Shown: one piece after another, positions 44,238-55,735 of the stretch
Position numbering within the stretch: position 1 is the stretch's first letter
How the letters are laid out: each line of letters opens with the position of its first letter
NCBI GenBank assembly: GCA_024699855.1
Contig: JAMPIQ010000001.1
Span: 17,050,001-17,114,000 of the forward strand
Origin: Aphelenchoides besseyi
Taxonomy: Eukaryota > Nematoda > Chromadorea > Rhabditida > Aphelenchoididae
Length of the DNA stretch: 64,000 bases
Direction: 5' to 3'
Translations under genes and position numbers: made by a program
Notes under the pieces: generated by a model
Databases searched by the model: none
What the model was told of the DNA's origin: nothing
Seen by the model: the letters and a program-made list of their open reading frames with translations, nothing else

Positions 44238-47200
44238 ATGAGTACGGCCGAAGCGTTGGTGACCGTTCACCAAGGACCCGAATTGAATCTGAACCTACTT
44301 TTACCCAACATGGAATCTAGCGTTACGACAACACCGGTCGGACAAGTGGAACGAAAGTTCAAATGCACTCAATGTCCGAAGGCCTTCAAATATCGCCATC
44401 ACTTGCAAGAGCATCAACGCATTCACACGGGAGAACGTCCGTTTCAGGTCAGTTGGGTGTGCACGTCGAAATCAATCGAGCGCAACAAACGTATCAGAGC
44501 TCGTTAGGCGTCGGTTGCCAATCCAAATAAGCGGCAGTAATCCAATAAGCGATTGTGTCAGTCAATTGAAAATAAGCCGCAAAAGATTGTTTTCCTTTCC
44601 TCCTCCACAAGTTTTCTTCTCCACCTGCTAACTTTGCCATTTTTATGGGCCTTCGGATTCACCTTCTTTTTATTCGATCGGAAACCAGGTGGTTTAACGA
44701 AAAAAAGTGGCGGCCATGCGCATTTTGTTTAACAGACGATTTTAATTCTTTTCGAAAAAACGTTTGTAATTTTTTGCGGAATGACTAGCCACCTGCCACT
44801 TTGGACCACTTTTTTGGCTGCTGCATCAAAAGGTGAACGTCGTAGTCAATGAAAAATTAACGTCCGCGTTTTCGACGCCCAAAAAAATCTCTTCGACGTT
44901 TTTCCGCGCTCGCGCTGTTGGCCAGACGTCGTCGGAGATCACTTGAACTTTTTTCGGATTACAAGGTGACGCAGCATATGCGCTGGTGTGTGCGCCTAAA
45001 TGAAGGGAAAGAAGATGCGCTTAACGAGACGTTTTAAGTGGCCAAAAAGGAACGACCCTTTTGGCGGCAACCCAAATCGGATTTGCTGCTCCCGACTTTT
45101 CAGGCGACCTCAAGGTCGTGGAAATTAACCGCGCCGTTCGCAAACAAAGATTCTCCAACTTCGAATTCCATACAAAACCAACATTTTCAGTGTCGATTTT
45201 GCCAGAAACGATTTTCCCACTCGGGTTCGTATTCCTCTCACATGAGCAGCAAAAAATGCACCTTACAACAACAAGCCGCCGCCATGGCGAACGGAAACTC
45301 GACGCAAACGCTCTTGGAGCAATTGAATTTTTGTCGTCTTCTCTACGCCCAAAACCCACTGGCCAACGGCGTCGATCAACCACCGCAACAGCAATGCGCC
45401 GCCGCGTTGCTTCAATCCGCCGCGTCGATGGCCGTCGCGGCGAAGAATCCAGTGGTTGAGTCGTGGCGCAAACTGTTCACTTCGCCTTTCGCCGCCGCTT
45501 CGCTACTCAATGACGAGAAACCGGCGAACAATCAGACGGACGCTTTCAAAATGTTCCAACAAATTTTTGCCCAACAAGTGAGTTACACGCCGCAATCGAG
45601 ACGCAAACTTTTCGACTTTCAGAATGAGAATTCGCAACAGAAGTCGACGGAGAAAGCGCAAAGCACGTTGTTGCAAATCTTCAAGCAAGTCACCGACGGG
45701 AATCGTCGAGACGAAGAGTTTCGTTCGTCGAAAAATGGCAGCGAATCGTCGGCCTCGGAGATTCGCTCCGACGATGAGCCCATGGATTCGGACGAAACGA
45801 AACAAACGGTGAGTTTGTGCATCTCGATTGTCCAGTAACATCGATTTCAGAACTGGCTTCACGGTTGCAACCTCACATCCAAACATCGTGCCAACCGTCT
45901 GACCGCAATTTCCGATCGTCTTTTCATGAGAAATGGCGGCGCGAACTCGATGAGCAATTCATCAGATGGAAAGCAGGTAATTCGACTTCCAAATGCACCT
46001 GCTTGTGGAGTGTCGAGTCGTTTGATTGATTGGACCTTCTCGTTGAGCTCATTTGTCTTTGCGCAATTAGTCAGTTCGTGTGGAACTGACGCCCTGAAAA
46101 ATTCGCGTGTTTTCATTTCGAATTTCGAGCTCATAAGAAGTCGATTAGGCCTTCGAATTGACTGACAACTCGACGCCAATTCTATGCAAATTAATTGCGA
46201 TTGATGATGCCAACTGACTTTCAGGACTCGACTGCTGATACACCACTCGATTTGTCGGTGCGCGCTGCCTCATCGACCGGAGCCACGAATTCGGCTCGCG
46301 GTTCGCCGAGTCCCGGCGATCTGTGGAGCTTCATGGAACGTGAAACGAAAACCATTCACGATCTGTTGCGCACGAAAACCGATGAAACCGCACCAACAAT
46401 ACCAACGATCATCTCGAAGCCGTTGGACTCGCCGTTGGGCACCGCAACCGAATCGATTGCTTCGGAGGCCGCAAGTTTGAAGTCAGAAAGGTCGGGAATT
46501 TGGCCGTCCATTCAAAACACCGCAACCACAAACCCGCTGTTTCTTTCGCCTTATTCGATGTTGGCGGCTGCTGGCAATTCATTGACTGATTGGCAAAAAG
46601 TGTTGGCGGAGGTAAAGTTCTCGATTCGGATTCGAACTTTCGATTCTTTCCAGCCCGAAACTCGTCGATCGTCCGCAAGTCCGCCGAGTAAGTCGGGATC
46701 ACGTGCCAGCGGTGAGGGTGGAGCAGGAATGAAACAGGACAGTGACGGTCTCTATACGTGCGATCAATGTGATAAAACGTTCAGCAAGCAGAGTTCGGCC
46801 AAACGTCATGCTTACGAGCATTCCGGTTTGTGTCTTCTTCGTTTGTTTCCCATTGATTGTTCATCTTTTTCAGGCCAACGACCGTACAAATGCGACATGT
46901 GTCCGAAAGCCTTCAAACACAAACATCATCGCACCGAACATCTTCGACTTCATTCCGGCGAAAAACCATTTCAGGTAAGCAGGTGGTTGTGCAGGTGCGA
47001 AGAAGAAGCCGCACTTGAGAAAAGATCCCGCGAGAGTTTTTGAGGACCAACAGTTTTGGCCTTCAAAAGCGAAGCCGACAAAAACAAATGCGGGGATGTT
47101 TAGCGCGCGAAGGTCGAAAAGCTTTAAAACAAGAGTGTTCAATTAAAGGAGATTAGTCGTTCGAGAGAGTTCGACAAAGCCATCTTTTCATTGTCAAACT

Positions 47201-47314
47201 AACGAATCAATATTTCAGTGCGACAAGTGCTTGAAACGCTTCAGTCACAGCGGCTCCTATTCGCAGCATATGAATCATCGATACTCCTACTGTAAACCGT
47301 ACAATCAATCATAA
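44238..47314 (+). CDS. zag-1: ZEB-family zinc-finger repressor, ZAG-1 homologue
   Basis: Eight in-phase exons: 44238-44448, 45191-45577, 45623-45808, 45851-45976, 46225-46611, 46654-46825, 46874-46974 and 47219-47314. The N-terminal cluster shows two C2H2 fingers: [23 protein letters not shown], then [23 protein letters not shown]. The C-terminal cluster has three: [40 protein letters not shown] and [20 protein letters not shown]. Between them lies TPLDLSVRA, a PLDLS motif that recruits the CtBP corepressor. This bipartite layout defines ZEB1/2, zfh-1 and ZAG-1, which bind paired CAGGTG/CACCT E-boxes and control neuronal differentiation. I see no homeodomain. [16 protein letters not shown] is the nearest candidate and does not convince. 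Extra N-terminal exons may exist upstream. Confidence 0.92.
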
Positions 47315-47970
47315 TCCACTTGAAAAACGGTGAAATCGAAACGTTTTTGCGGAATCAACTTGCAGCTTCTCATACCCCCGACACGATGAAAACCCTTGTG
47401 TTTGGTGCTAATCGACTTTTCCATTTGATCTCTTTTCAATTCTTCTAATTCGCCTCGTTGCCATTTATACCGGTGCTTTTGATTCTACTTTGCCCTTCTG
47501 ATTGCCATTCCATTTGCAAAACATTTTTCCATCACGACTTGCCACAACCCAGTTAGTGTTCTGCTTCTCGAGAATCCCGCTTATTCGTTTCTAGTCTTTT
47601 CGCTTCGACCACACTTTTCAATCTCCGAATTACACTGTGCAATACGCAATTTCGAAATCTCCGTCGTTTATCGTGCAATTTGTGTCAATTAATCGATTTG
47701 CATTTCCAGTCTCACCACTCGGAAGATAATTGTATTTTCTTATTATAAATTTTGATTTAACAACCGAGAACATTAAAGTGAATTAACGTTGAGTAATGGA
47801 ACGAATCGTTGTAATGCCCGACCTTCGACGTGGCGACCGGGGACCAAGTTAAAAGCAGGATTTTACGATAACTATTATATTCGTTTCAAAGTCACCTTAC
47901 ACCACATCAACAACTTGGATTGTTTATTCGAACGTTAACAATCTGAACAGCAATTTTAACAATAAGGACA
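47315..47970. other. 3' flank of the ZAG-1-like gene
   Basis: Probably 3' UTR and intergenic sequence between convergent genes. TTATTATAAATTTTG-type AT-rich strings near 47740-47780 could serve polyadenylation. No coding frame. Confidence 0.4.
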
Positions 47971-47971
47971 T

Positions 47972-49213
47972 TCAGAAGCTGTAAGCTTTTTCAGTAGTGT
48001 TCGTTATAGATAAGGTCAATCTTATCGCTTCGGTACCCGACTGTTTCTTCCATCTCTTGAACATCGCTTTGACTTCATCATTGACTTTAAAGTCTAAAAG
48101 AGTTAAGAAAATAAGTGAATCAAATCATACAATCTTACCGGTTCCTTTCGCTTCGATGTAAACTACAAGAAATTTCACTCGTCCATCCAACATAATCATT
48201 TTCCCGAGTCGATCGAGTTGCGGTTGGATTTCCAGTTGAGAATCGAGATGAACGTTGAGATTGTTGATGTTTGTAAGCGAAAAGCAACGTAGAAAAAACG
48301 AATCGTTCACACGCATTCGAACATGTGATTTTGGCAGCTGAATATTGCAGGTTCCATTCTGAACAAAAACCAATTAATCCAATGGAATTTCATGAACAAA
48401 CCTTTTGGAATTCAGCCTTTACGAAGGTAAGATTTTTGATTGCCTGTTTGGTTTGTCGGAACCAAGCCTCGACGAGTAATCTCCATCGTTGATCGACACC
48501 TCTCAATGGCAAAAGATGTCGTAGATTTGCAATGTGGCCGGCTTCTCGACTACTTGAAGGCACAAATAGAGGCTCACGTACAATTTTCGATCTAAACCAA
48601 AAATAAAAACATAAAAAGTAGTCACTTACAAGATTTTGAATTTCAATTCATTTGGCAGTTTGTTAATCCATGGCATTTTGATCGGCTTGTATTTCTCATC
48701 GAATTCGTTCAGATAACGCATTCGATGTTGCATCATCTTTGCTTCGTTGTACATCTGCGCAGGCATACTCGCACCTTTATTCTCCATTCGTTTTCCAAGT
48801 CTTACACGAGATTTGAAGAAAAAATCAACTTCATTGTAGTGCTCCATAGCTTTATTTTGCCATAGCGGCGTAGCGAACGTTCCGTTTCTTTGGTTTACAA
48901 AAGACCAAAGGAACGTCAATGCGTAAAGTTGTAGCGGAGCCATTTCTGCGGAGATGCGACGCCAAAGCGGTTCGTCAAGTGCGGGAAACAGTTGAATCTT
49001 CATAAGTTCGAAAAACTTGAACGAACGTTTTGCACTCGAATAGAACGTGACGATCGCGAAGCCATCGGGAGTGAACTTGATAGTCGTCCGGTTCTGGTGG
49101 CTCTCCCAATTGATTAGCTTCGACAACACGTTGAATTGAGCTGGTGAACAACAAAGCTGATATTTCTAAAGAGAACTTAATAAAAGAATAGGACTCCAAC
49201 TTACGCAAACCAT
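47972..49213 (-). CDS. F-box-like protein of unknown target
   Basis: About five exons, from ATG 49213 (MVC, then KYQLCCSPAQFNVLSKLINW) to the stop at 47972-47974. The N-terminal half is a helical region rich in aromatic and basic residues (FAIVTFYSSAKRSFKFFELM, FLWSFVNQRNGTFATPLW). The middle has PWINKLPNELKFKIL, an LPxEL...IL string like the start of an F-box, followed by HLLPLRGVDQRWRLLVEAWF. The C-terminal part (VRMRVNDSFFLRCFSLTNIN, MIMLDGRVKFLVVYI) may be beta-rich, like the FBA/FTH regions of nematode F-box proteins. F-box proteins dock substrates to SCF ubiquitin ligases. The F-box reading rests on one short motif and is inference; gene structure is well supported by phases. Confidence 0.6.
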
Positions 49214-49214
49214 T

Positions 49215-50300
49215 TTGTGACCGAAAACACTGAGATCTAAAGAAACTTTTGTGAACTCTTTCAAACTCGATAAAATCAAGAAGCTCGCTTTCTAGCAAAT
49301 TAAAGTCAAATGGTGGATCAATCAGTTTACTGCTGATCGTTGAAATCGATTTTAAATGTTGAGTTTAAATCGACTGTTGAGTTTAAATCACATGTCGAAT
49401 GTTTTCACTTTTAATGAAAATACCAAGCGAAATGAACGCCGACTTCAACGGAACAATTTGTGTCTTATATTGATTTGGTCCGATCAAGCGATGTTTTGTC
49501 GAAATTACTGTGATTGTATCGATTGACATTGGATATTAATCGATAAGCTTTTTGATATCAACATTTTAATCGCGGACATTATTCGTTTATTTTTAGGGTG
49601 AAGATTAGAACGTCAAGTTTCGTAAGTTCGTAGTCTTCGACTTTTGTTTGACGTTCGAACTCACGAGAACGTTTTCAAGTCGCATTACGAACATCCGCCT
49701 TCTTTCGCGACATTTCCACAAATGAATTTTGAGGCTTTGGTGACGAGCCCAAAGAAGTGGACTTTCAGTGTTAGTAACCACAGCAACCGGCGAAGAAGAC
49801 GAATCCGTGAATCTTCTTTTTCTCTTTGAATTGAACACGTCGATTCTCGACTCTCGTGTTTTGGGAGTCTACGTCACGTAAATGCGAACAACAACGTCAT
49901 GAAGCCGATTGACCTTGGACGTCACCTTTCGATTTCTTTTACTAATCAAAATCAATATTTAAAGGCGGACGAAGTCTTTAGTTCGAGAATCTTGAAGTTG
50001 TTTTCTCAGTCAAACTCCGGTCGCTTTCTTCCAATTAATTGGTGGTTTTAGTCCTCGGGAACAGAATTACAATCTTTCGAAACTCTTGACTTCTCAGCCA
50101 ACCAGCAATTTTGAAGCCTTCAGTTATCGGAAAAGGTCGTCTAATGGTTAATTAACGACTATTTTAACTTAATGGCTTCTTTTGCTAAGCCGTCAGTCTC
50201 AAAAATTTTCACGCTCACGATTTGTTTTGGTGTTTGAGAGTCTTTAAACAACACACGTCTGTTTCAGTTTTGACTTCTGCTCTCGAACTTTCAAGATCGA
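49215..50300. other. intergenic stretch, nothing recognised
   Basis: About 1.1 kb between the divergent F-box-like and RD3-type genes. Two opposite frames at 49605-49838 (77 and 61 codons) lack motifs. Both genes' promoters should lie here. Confidence 0.4.
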
Positions 50301-50301
50301 A

Positions 50302-51079
50302 ATGGCATGGTTTCGTGGTTCCAATTCGCGTTCGATCGATTCGTCGTTTCCAACTCCACGATCCGCTCGTCCCTACATTCCGAGTGATATGAGTGGCAAT
50401 TTGGAGAGCATGATGATAGACATGCTGCTCAACGAAATTCAAACCCACATCAGTCGTTTAGAAGATGAACAGGTAGGTGTGGAAGGGAAACATCGATTAT
50501 AAGGTTTTCAGGAGAAACAACGTCAGGAATCGTTGAAAGAAACTCGCCAACCGGACTACGGATGGCTAATGGATTGGAAGTTGAAGACGAAGAAAACTCT
50601 CTCATTTCGGGTATGCACATAACTCAAATATCTAATCGAACGCGAAATGTTTAGGAGTGTTCGGCAATCGAAATGATTTGTCAGAAGATTCGACCCAACG
50701 AATGGGGAGCTTTGATTCGTGAATTTCGTCAACGTGTTCAATTCATTCGAAATCGCGACGACGTTGTAAACACTTTTCGAGCGGTGGTCGACGAGATTCT
50801 CAACGAACGTTGTGCATCACAGAATTCGGTTCGACTCGTCGACGAGCTTCTCAATTCACCCAATTCAACGGTAAGTCGAAACGTTCGAGAACGCAAAGCA
50901 GTCGCAACTTTTCGTTATCTCACAAGCGTAGATTGCAGAATTGGCGCGTGAGGCCACAGACAGCAGCGGCACATATGATGCAAAATCAACAGAACGGAAC
51001 ACGAAGCTTTTCAATCGAACAACTTTCCGCTGCAACGCTCTCGCCGCGGCATTTCAACGAAACGCACGAAATCGTCTAA
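50302..51079 (+). CDS. RD3-domain protein
   Basis: Four exons from ATG 50302 (MAWFRGSNSRSIDSSFPTPR). The core reads IDMLLNEIQTHISRLEDEQE, DYGWLMDWKLKTKKTLSFR, then CSAIEMICQKIRPNEWGALI REFRQRV. This follows the RD3 pattern: the WL...S/L block, ER/IE-E-xC-xKI-P, and xxI-xxFR. In vertebrates RD3 binds and inhibits membrane guanylate cyclases and supports their transport in photoreceptors, so a neuronal or sensory cyclase partner is a reasonable guess. The last exon has two acceptors 7 bases apart. Using the one ending at 50938 keeps a natural tail (PQTAAAHMMQNQQNGTRSFS, ending NETHEIV) and stops at 51077-51079. Using the one ending at 50931 gives a different frame ending at 51132. Confidence 0.75.
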
Positions 51080-51134
51080 CTATTCTGTTACCATTGGGCG
51101 AAAATCAATTTCATTACACGCGTTTTCATTAATC

Positions 51135-51715
51135 TAAACACTCTGACAGCTTATCGATTTGAACCCCAGTTCGTATCATTCTCTCGTTGTTATCTAAGCG
51201 TGTACTGTAGTAAAGTTAGATGTCGTCTAATGAATGGAGCTAATTGATATCGCACTCTTTTATCGTTAACCTGAATTCCAGTATTCAAACCGTATACCCA
51301 ATGAATAAGAAGTCTGTCAAAGTGAGGTTATAAATAGAAACTCAATTTCTATAAAACGCACATCGGTGGTTGGTGTCATTCGTTTCTCTATGAATGTAAA
51401 ATCAATTTTTACTTCTTTTCGTTGCTCGTACGTGTTGTAGTTTGTTACTTACGGTTAGCTACAAGTGGATTGTTATTTTAGCCAGTAAGTATACGGAGAA
51501 TTCGCTCTTTGAAAGATCTAGACGTCGAGAGTAAGCAAAGATATTTGATTTGAATCAACAATTCTTTCTTTGTCTAATTTGTATATTAAACGCGCCAAAA
51601 TATGCAAATTTATACTTGATTTCAAACTCAACTCAACGACGCAAGTCATTTTGGTGTTCGTGAACTTCAGTCGTCTGTCGCTCTTCTTTTCGCTGGTGAT
51701 CTCAACCGTTGAATC
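51135..51715. other. intergenic, nothing recognised
   Basis: AT-rich. No exon, RNA gene or repeat supported. Confidence 0.4.
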
Positions 51716-51718
51716 GTC

Positions 51719-52154
51719 ATGGAAACTAAACCAAAGTTCGAGCATTTCTTGAAGAATTGGAATCCGTGCAAGAATGCAACTAGTCCACTTGACAACTGTT
51801 ATATTGAGCTCGAATACCACGAGGTTTTGTCGCTTGCTGCAGCGATTTTCTTTCTCTTCATTTCGCTTACGAGTCTCTCGCTTATGTGCTCGTTTTGTAG
51901 CAGTGGCACTTCTGGTTGTATTCGTTGGTAAGTTGAAAGGCTGTTGACTGTCCAATCCTCTTCGTTTTAGTGGCCGTAAATTCAATCAAATGAAGTCGAA
52001 GCGTAGTGTCAAAAGTCAACGTCCAACTCAACGTACGGTCATTGCTGCTCGTCCAGCGACTGTTCGTATGGACAGCACTGAAGAGACCAGCGACATTCCG
52101 TCAGTTCGTGTCTCGGCTCGTACCAATGGTCCGTTCGCTCAATCTCGTCGTTAA
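51719..52154 (+). CDS. small single-pass membrane protein
   Basis: Two exons from ATG 51719 (METKPKFEHFLKNWNPCKNA) joined in phase through a 47-base intron near 51930 to GRKFNQMKSKRSVKSQRPTQ and a stop at 52152-52154 after FAQSRR. About 130 residues. The N-terminal ~35 residues contain two cysteines and an N-glycosylation site (NAT). A single helix (VLSLAAAIFFLFISLTSLSL) follows, then four juxtamembrane cysteines, which could be palmitoylated, and a basic Ser/Thr-rich tail. Orientation by the positive-inside rule puts the N-terminus outside. No family recognised. Confidence 0.6.
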
Positions 52155-52159
52155 ATTGT

Positions 52160-52635
52160 TTTTGTTGTTCTTGTAGTCGTAGATATAAACTTTTTGTAAT
52201 GGTCTTCTTACATTGATCGTAGGAGTCCGACCTTTTATTGCGCTTAAGCGTGGTCATGTTGCAATGAAAGAAGTGCAAATTCGCTACTGGACTGCAATGT
52301 TCTCTAAAGTTGGAGAGACATTAAGATACGAAGAGCGGTTTGAGTGTAGAAGTGGTCAGGCAAAGAATGAATTGAAAGTAAACGATTGTTGAGACGAGTG
52401 TTGTGATTAGTTGACGGTGTTTATTTTGCCGTATAAGAATGGGAAGTCTGAACTTGTGATTAACAAAGAAAACATTACAAGTTGGCCAATGCGCAGTATA
52501 TGTCTATGTCGACTTGTACTAACACAAATGATGAAACAGAGAAGTAGTTAGTGGTTGACCAAAAATCAGGTGGTGGAACTTTCACTTGTTTATTTCGACG
52601 AAGTTTTAGTCAACAAACTGGCCAATTAGTTCTTT
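52160..52635. other. intergenic, nothing recognised
   Basis: 3' flanks of two convergent genes. No feature supported. Confidence 0.4.
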
Positions 52636-52640
52636 TCCGA

Positions 52641-53989
52641 TTATGGTGCTTTTGCTAGGCCATATCCCATCTTGGTGGACGCATCAACAATGGTCTGAAT
52701 CACACGACACTCAGCCATCAGACGATTGTAGGGCTCCGGAGTCAGTGATAACTCGTTCTAAACAGTGAGGTCAGTGTTCGAAGCAAATATAAAAGATCTA
52801 CCTTTATAGTGCAGGCCTTGTTGTGTTTAATGCACCATTGATTGAATGCCGCTAGTTGATCATCGTCCATTGGGTGCAATTCGAAAACTTGAAGAATCCG
52901 CGGGTTTGGAACATCAAAGCGAACGATCATCGTGTCGATGACTTCTGGAGTGTACTCAAGCGGCCAAACAAAAGTCTTCATCCAATCATTCTTGCCAACC
53001 TTTGCGGCTGATTTCTCGGCCGACTTCGATTTGATGATCGATTTGATGTTCGACTTGAGGGACGATTTTGTGCCGGTTGATTTGTTTCCCGCTTGGCCAC
53101 CAGCTTCGAGTTGCTTTTTCTTGTTCTTGCGCACTTTGACCACCACAAACGTGATGATCGCAATGACAATCACAAGTCCGGCTGCGCTGAAATGATCTCA
53201 TGATTTCGATTTCTGCTTCAATACTTACATGCTTCCCAACACCGTCCAAAGACGCCAACCATTGAAACCCCAATTGGCCACGGCACTCGCAGGAACGTAA
53301 AGTTGGGCATCCGCCTGAAAGTCCAAAATCAAAAGCAAAGTTGACAGATGGAAACCCACAAATGTTATCTTGAAATCCGGCAACTTGACGTCTTTGGAGT
53401 CGTATTTGATAGCCACTTTGTAGCCGCCTTCAGCCTTTTCGAACTTTGGTTTACAAGTTGCCACTTTGTTCTGCACTCCGTTAAAGGAAATGCCGTTCGA
53501 ATCTGCTTTCGCGTTTGCTGGTAATTCTGGAGATGAAACAGGAGGACCTGCAAATCTTAGGCACAAGAATTCCTCATAATAATTGCTTACCAGGAAAACG
53601 AATTGAATCAGTGCCACCGCCGCCATATGTAACCTCGCCCGTGAATTCACATCCGCCGATTGCCAACGTGATTCTGGAATAAACAGGAATTCTGCACTGA
53701 TCAGATAATACTTACGGTTGTGAAGGTGTGCTTCCTCCTTTCTTGGCCTGCAACTTGAAATTGAGCAATGGCTCGGTGCCTTTGACGAAGAGCGTTGCAT
53801 TGGCCTTCGAGCAACTGCCCGACAACAACCTGGAAACCAGTGATTAGTAACTGAAAGATGATGCCAAACTCACACTTCATCGTTGGTGTTCTCGAAACAG
53901 TCCGCAGCAACAGCAATCGGACTCAAGACCAACACCGAGACCAAACCCACGGCCCAATGCCATCGATGAAGACCGGAAATCAAGAGCAT
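52641..53989 (-). CDS. type I membrane protein with cytoplasmic domain
   Basis: Seven exons on the minus strand. ATG 53989 opens a signal peptide (MLLISGLHRWHWAVGLVSVL) before ADCFENTNDE. The ectodomain has SGSCSKANATLFVKGTEPLL, GGCEFTGEVTYGGGGTDSIR and GVQNKVATCKPKFEKAEGGY, which suggests disulphide-linked beta structure. A membrane helix (LVIVIAIITFVVVKVRKNKK) is followed by a Lys/Ser-rich linker. A cytoplasmic domain of about 100 residues (MKTFVWPLEYTPEVIDTMIV, FELHPMDDDQLAAFNQWCIK) ends YGLAKAP at 52641. Exon phases are consistent throughout. No family recognised. A receptor or adhesion role is possible from topology only. Its upstream region is duplicated ahead of the next gene on the same strand. 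Confidence 0.7.
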
Positions 53990-54018
53990 GAAATAGATGA
54001 CCACCGAGAACAGGAGCA

Positions 54019-54165
54019 ACCAAACGAGTGACCAAAGCGACGAGAACTCGACGTGAAGTCGACAATATGCAAATTTTTTGGTCTGAATAAACAAATTTGC
54101 ATGAGAATGTACATGACAATTAGATGAGAATTTGCATGCTTAATTAGTTGATCTCAAGATATCAC
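54019..54165 (-). promoter_or_regulatory. duplicated upstream block with three octamer sites, copy 1
   Basis: Contains ATGCAAAT at 54067-54074 and ATTTGCAT at 54095-54102 and 54130-54137. These are exact POU-factor octamer sequences. It starts 30 bases upstream of the ATG at 53989. The block is a direct repeat of 55575-55735, best conserved over its first ~75 bases. Confidence 0.6.
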
Positions 54166-54169
54166 AAAA

Positions 54170-54550
54170 CATCTCTAAGCCGTCGAGTGACTGTTTATTA
54201 TACTTTCTACGTACTAAATGTCCAAAAATAGCACTAGAAGTCATTTGAGCTTCAAAAACAAGGACAGCTGAGAACTTCAGCGTTCGTTGGACTGTCAAAA
54301 GAGTGATGAAACATTTCAGTTTGAGGTTGTTTTGTTTTATTCTGACGTTGACTCTTCTCAAATCTTTTGCTTCAAAGCACTGAATTGATTAGTTTCCAGT
54401 CAAGATGAAGGTCCTAAGAACCACAATCTCGTGTATCGAATGCTCAAGACTTTGCTGTACAACCAAATTCAGTCGAAAAGTTCATTCGTAAATTGAGGGG
54501 ACAGAATGAGTAAAGGGGACGGGGAAACGAAGAAAATGGACTTGGACGTC
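54170..54550. other. intergenic between two co-oriented genes, nothing further recognised
   Basis: Beyond the octamer block no exon or repeat is supported. Confidence 0.35.
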
Positions 54551-54554
54551 CGGA

Positions 54555-55562
54555 TCAGTTGTTTGGTTTGTGTTCCGGATGTTTCGGTGCTATGTCGGAA
54601 GGCTTCGAAGTTGCTTCTTGAGGCTGTTCGACAATCTGAAATTGAGTTGTTTCAATGTCGCGCATGAAAACTCACCGATTGTTTGTTGACTCCCTCGACC
54701 TTCGCATCGAGGTGCACCACCGCCAAACCACCCGGTTCCTTTGGCTGTTGGATTCGCAGAGTGAAACCTTTGCCCACGAAGATGCTGTCTTTTGCCGCTT
54801 CCAGATCCTCCTTCTTCTCGGTAGCCTGAAAGGTTTATTTTGAATCGTCAATGAAGATGAACCAACCGGTTGTTTCTCGGAATCCTTAGCAGCTGCCGCC
54901 TTTTGCTTGGCTTCCTTCTTGGCCTTCTTTCGCGCTTGCGTCGATTGCTTCTTGCGGACCAACCAATCCAGAGTAATCTGAAATTTGTTGGAGAAAATTT
55001 TGTAAGCAAATGCTTACCGGCATTCCTTCTGCGTCTTTCTTGCCGTCATAGTGCTGGCGGATCATTTCTTCCATCTCTGCGACTGCGTCCTCCTCATGGA
55101 TTGGTGGTGGTGGAGTTGCTAGAGCCGTCGGAGTCGAAGGCTTTGCGCGTTTGCGCTGGACAATTAGATTGTGATCGTTCTCGGCTTTCTGAGTGTTTCT
55201 GCGGCTTGAAGACGACTGAAATGCGAAAGTAAGATCAGTTTCTATTGTTGTACTCACCTTTTGCCGCATTGCGTTCAACAGTCGCGGAGACTTTGCCTCC
55301 GTCTTGCGCCAACAGTGGCGCTCTTCCTCGTCGTTGGCGTGGTTGCAGGCCGGGAAGTTGGTCGGGAGACACCCCGGTGGCCAATCAGGAACCTAAAAAT
55401 GAAATCAGTTTCTTGGGTAGATCGGTTTTGACTTACGTTCGCCATTGAATCCTCGTTCACTCGAACCGGCGTGGAGGAGCGGTGACGGCGCTTCTTGCTC
55501 TTGCTCTTAACCTCCTTCTTTGACCATTTTCCCTGGAGCTTCTTTGAATTTGGAGTGGACAT
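54555..55562 (-). CDS. Lys/Arg-rich, probably nuclear protein
   Basis: Six exons from ATG 55562 (MSTPNSKKLQGKWSKKEVKS) to a stop at 54555-54557. The N-terminus is very basic (KSKSKKRRHRSSTPVR), a likely nuclear localisation signal. A conserved-looking block follows, VPDWPPGCLPTNFPACNHAN then DEEERHCWRKTEAKSPRLL. Next are QRKRAKPSTPTALATPPPP, AEMEEMIRQHYDGKKDAEGM, a lysine/alanine helix (QARKKAKKEAKQKAAAAKDS) and GFTLRIQQPKEPGGLAVVHL. The tail is IVEQPQEATSKPSDIAPKHP. The acidic/basic coiled segments suggest a chromatin- or RNA-associated protein, but I recognise no domain. Its 5' flank is the second copy of the octamer-bearing block. Confidence 0.65.
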
Positions 55563-55574
55563 CGCAGAGCACAA

Positions 55575-55735
55575 ACCAAACGATTGACCAAAGTGACGAG
55601 AACTCGACGTGAAGTCGACAATATGCAAATTTTTTGGTCTGAATAAACAACTTAGCATAAGAAAGTGCATAAGAATTTGCATCGGCATTTACATTGAAAT
55701 TAGCATGCTTAATTTGTTGATCTCAAGATACCACC
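55575..55735 (-). promoter_or_regulatory. duplicated upstream block with octamer sites, copy 2
   Basis: Direct repeat of 54019-54165, starting 13 bases upstream of the ATG at 55562. Retains ATGCAAAT (55623-55630) and one ATTTGCAT (55675-55682). The middle site has changed to CTTAGCAT and the distal one to ATTAGCAT. Confidence 0.6.

Noticed and set aside
45851..45976. Possible homeodomain in the ZAG-1-like gene ([16 protein letters not shown])
   Set aside because: Lacks the WFQNRR-type third helix and the normal spacing.
49605..49838. Overlapping opposite frames of 77 and 61 codons
   Set aside because: No recognisable protein features. Both cannot be real, and neither has splice or promoter support.
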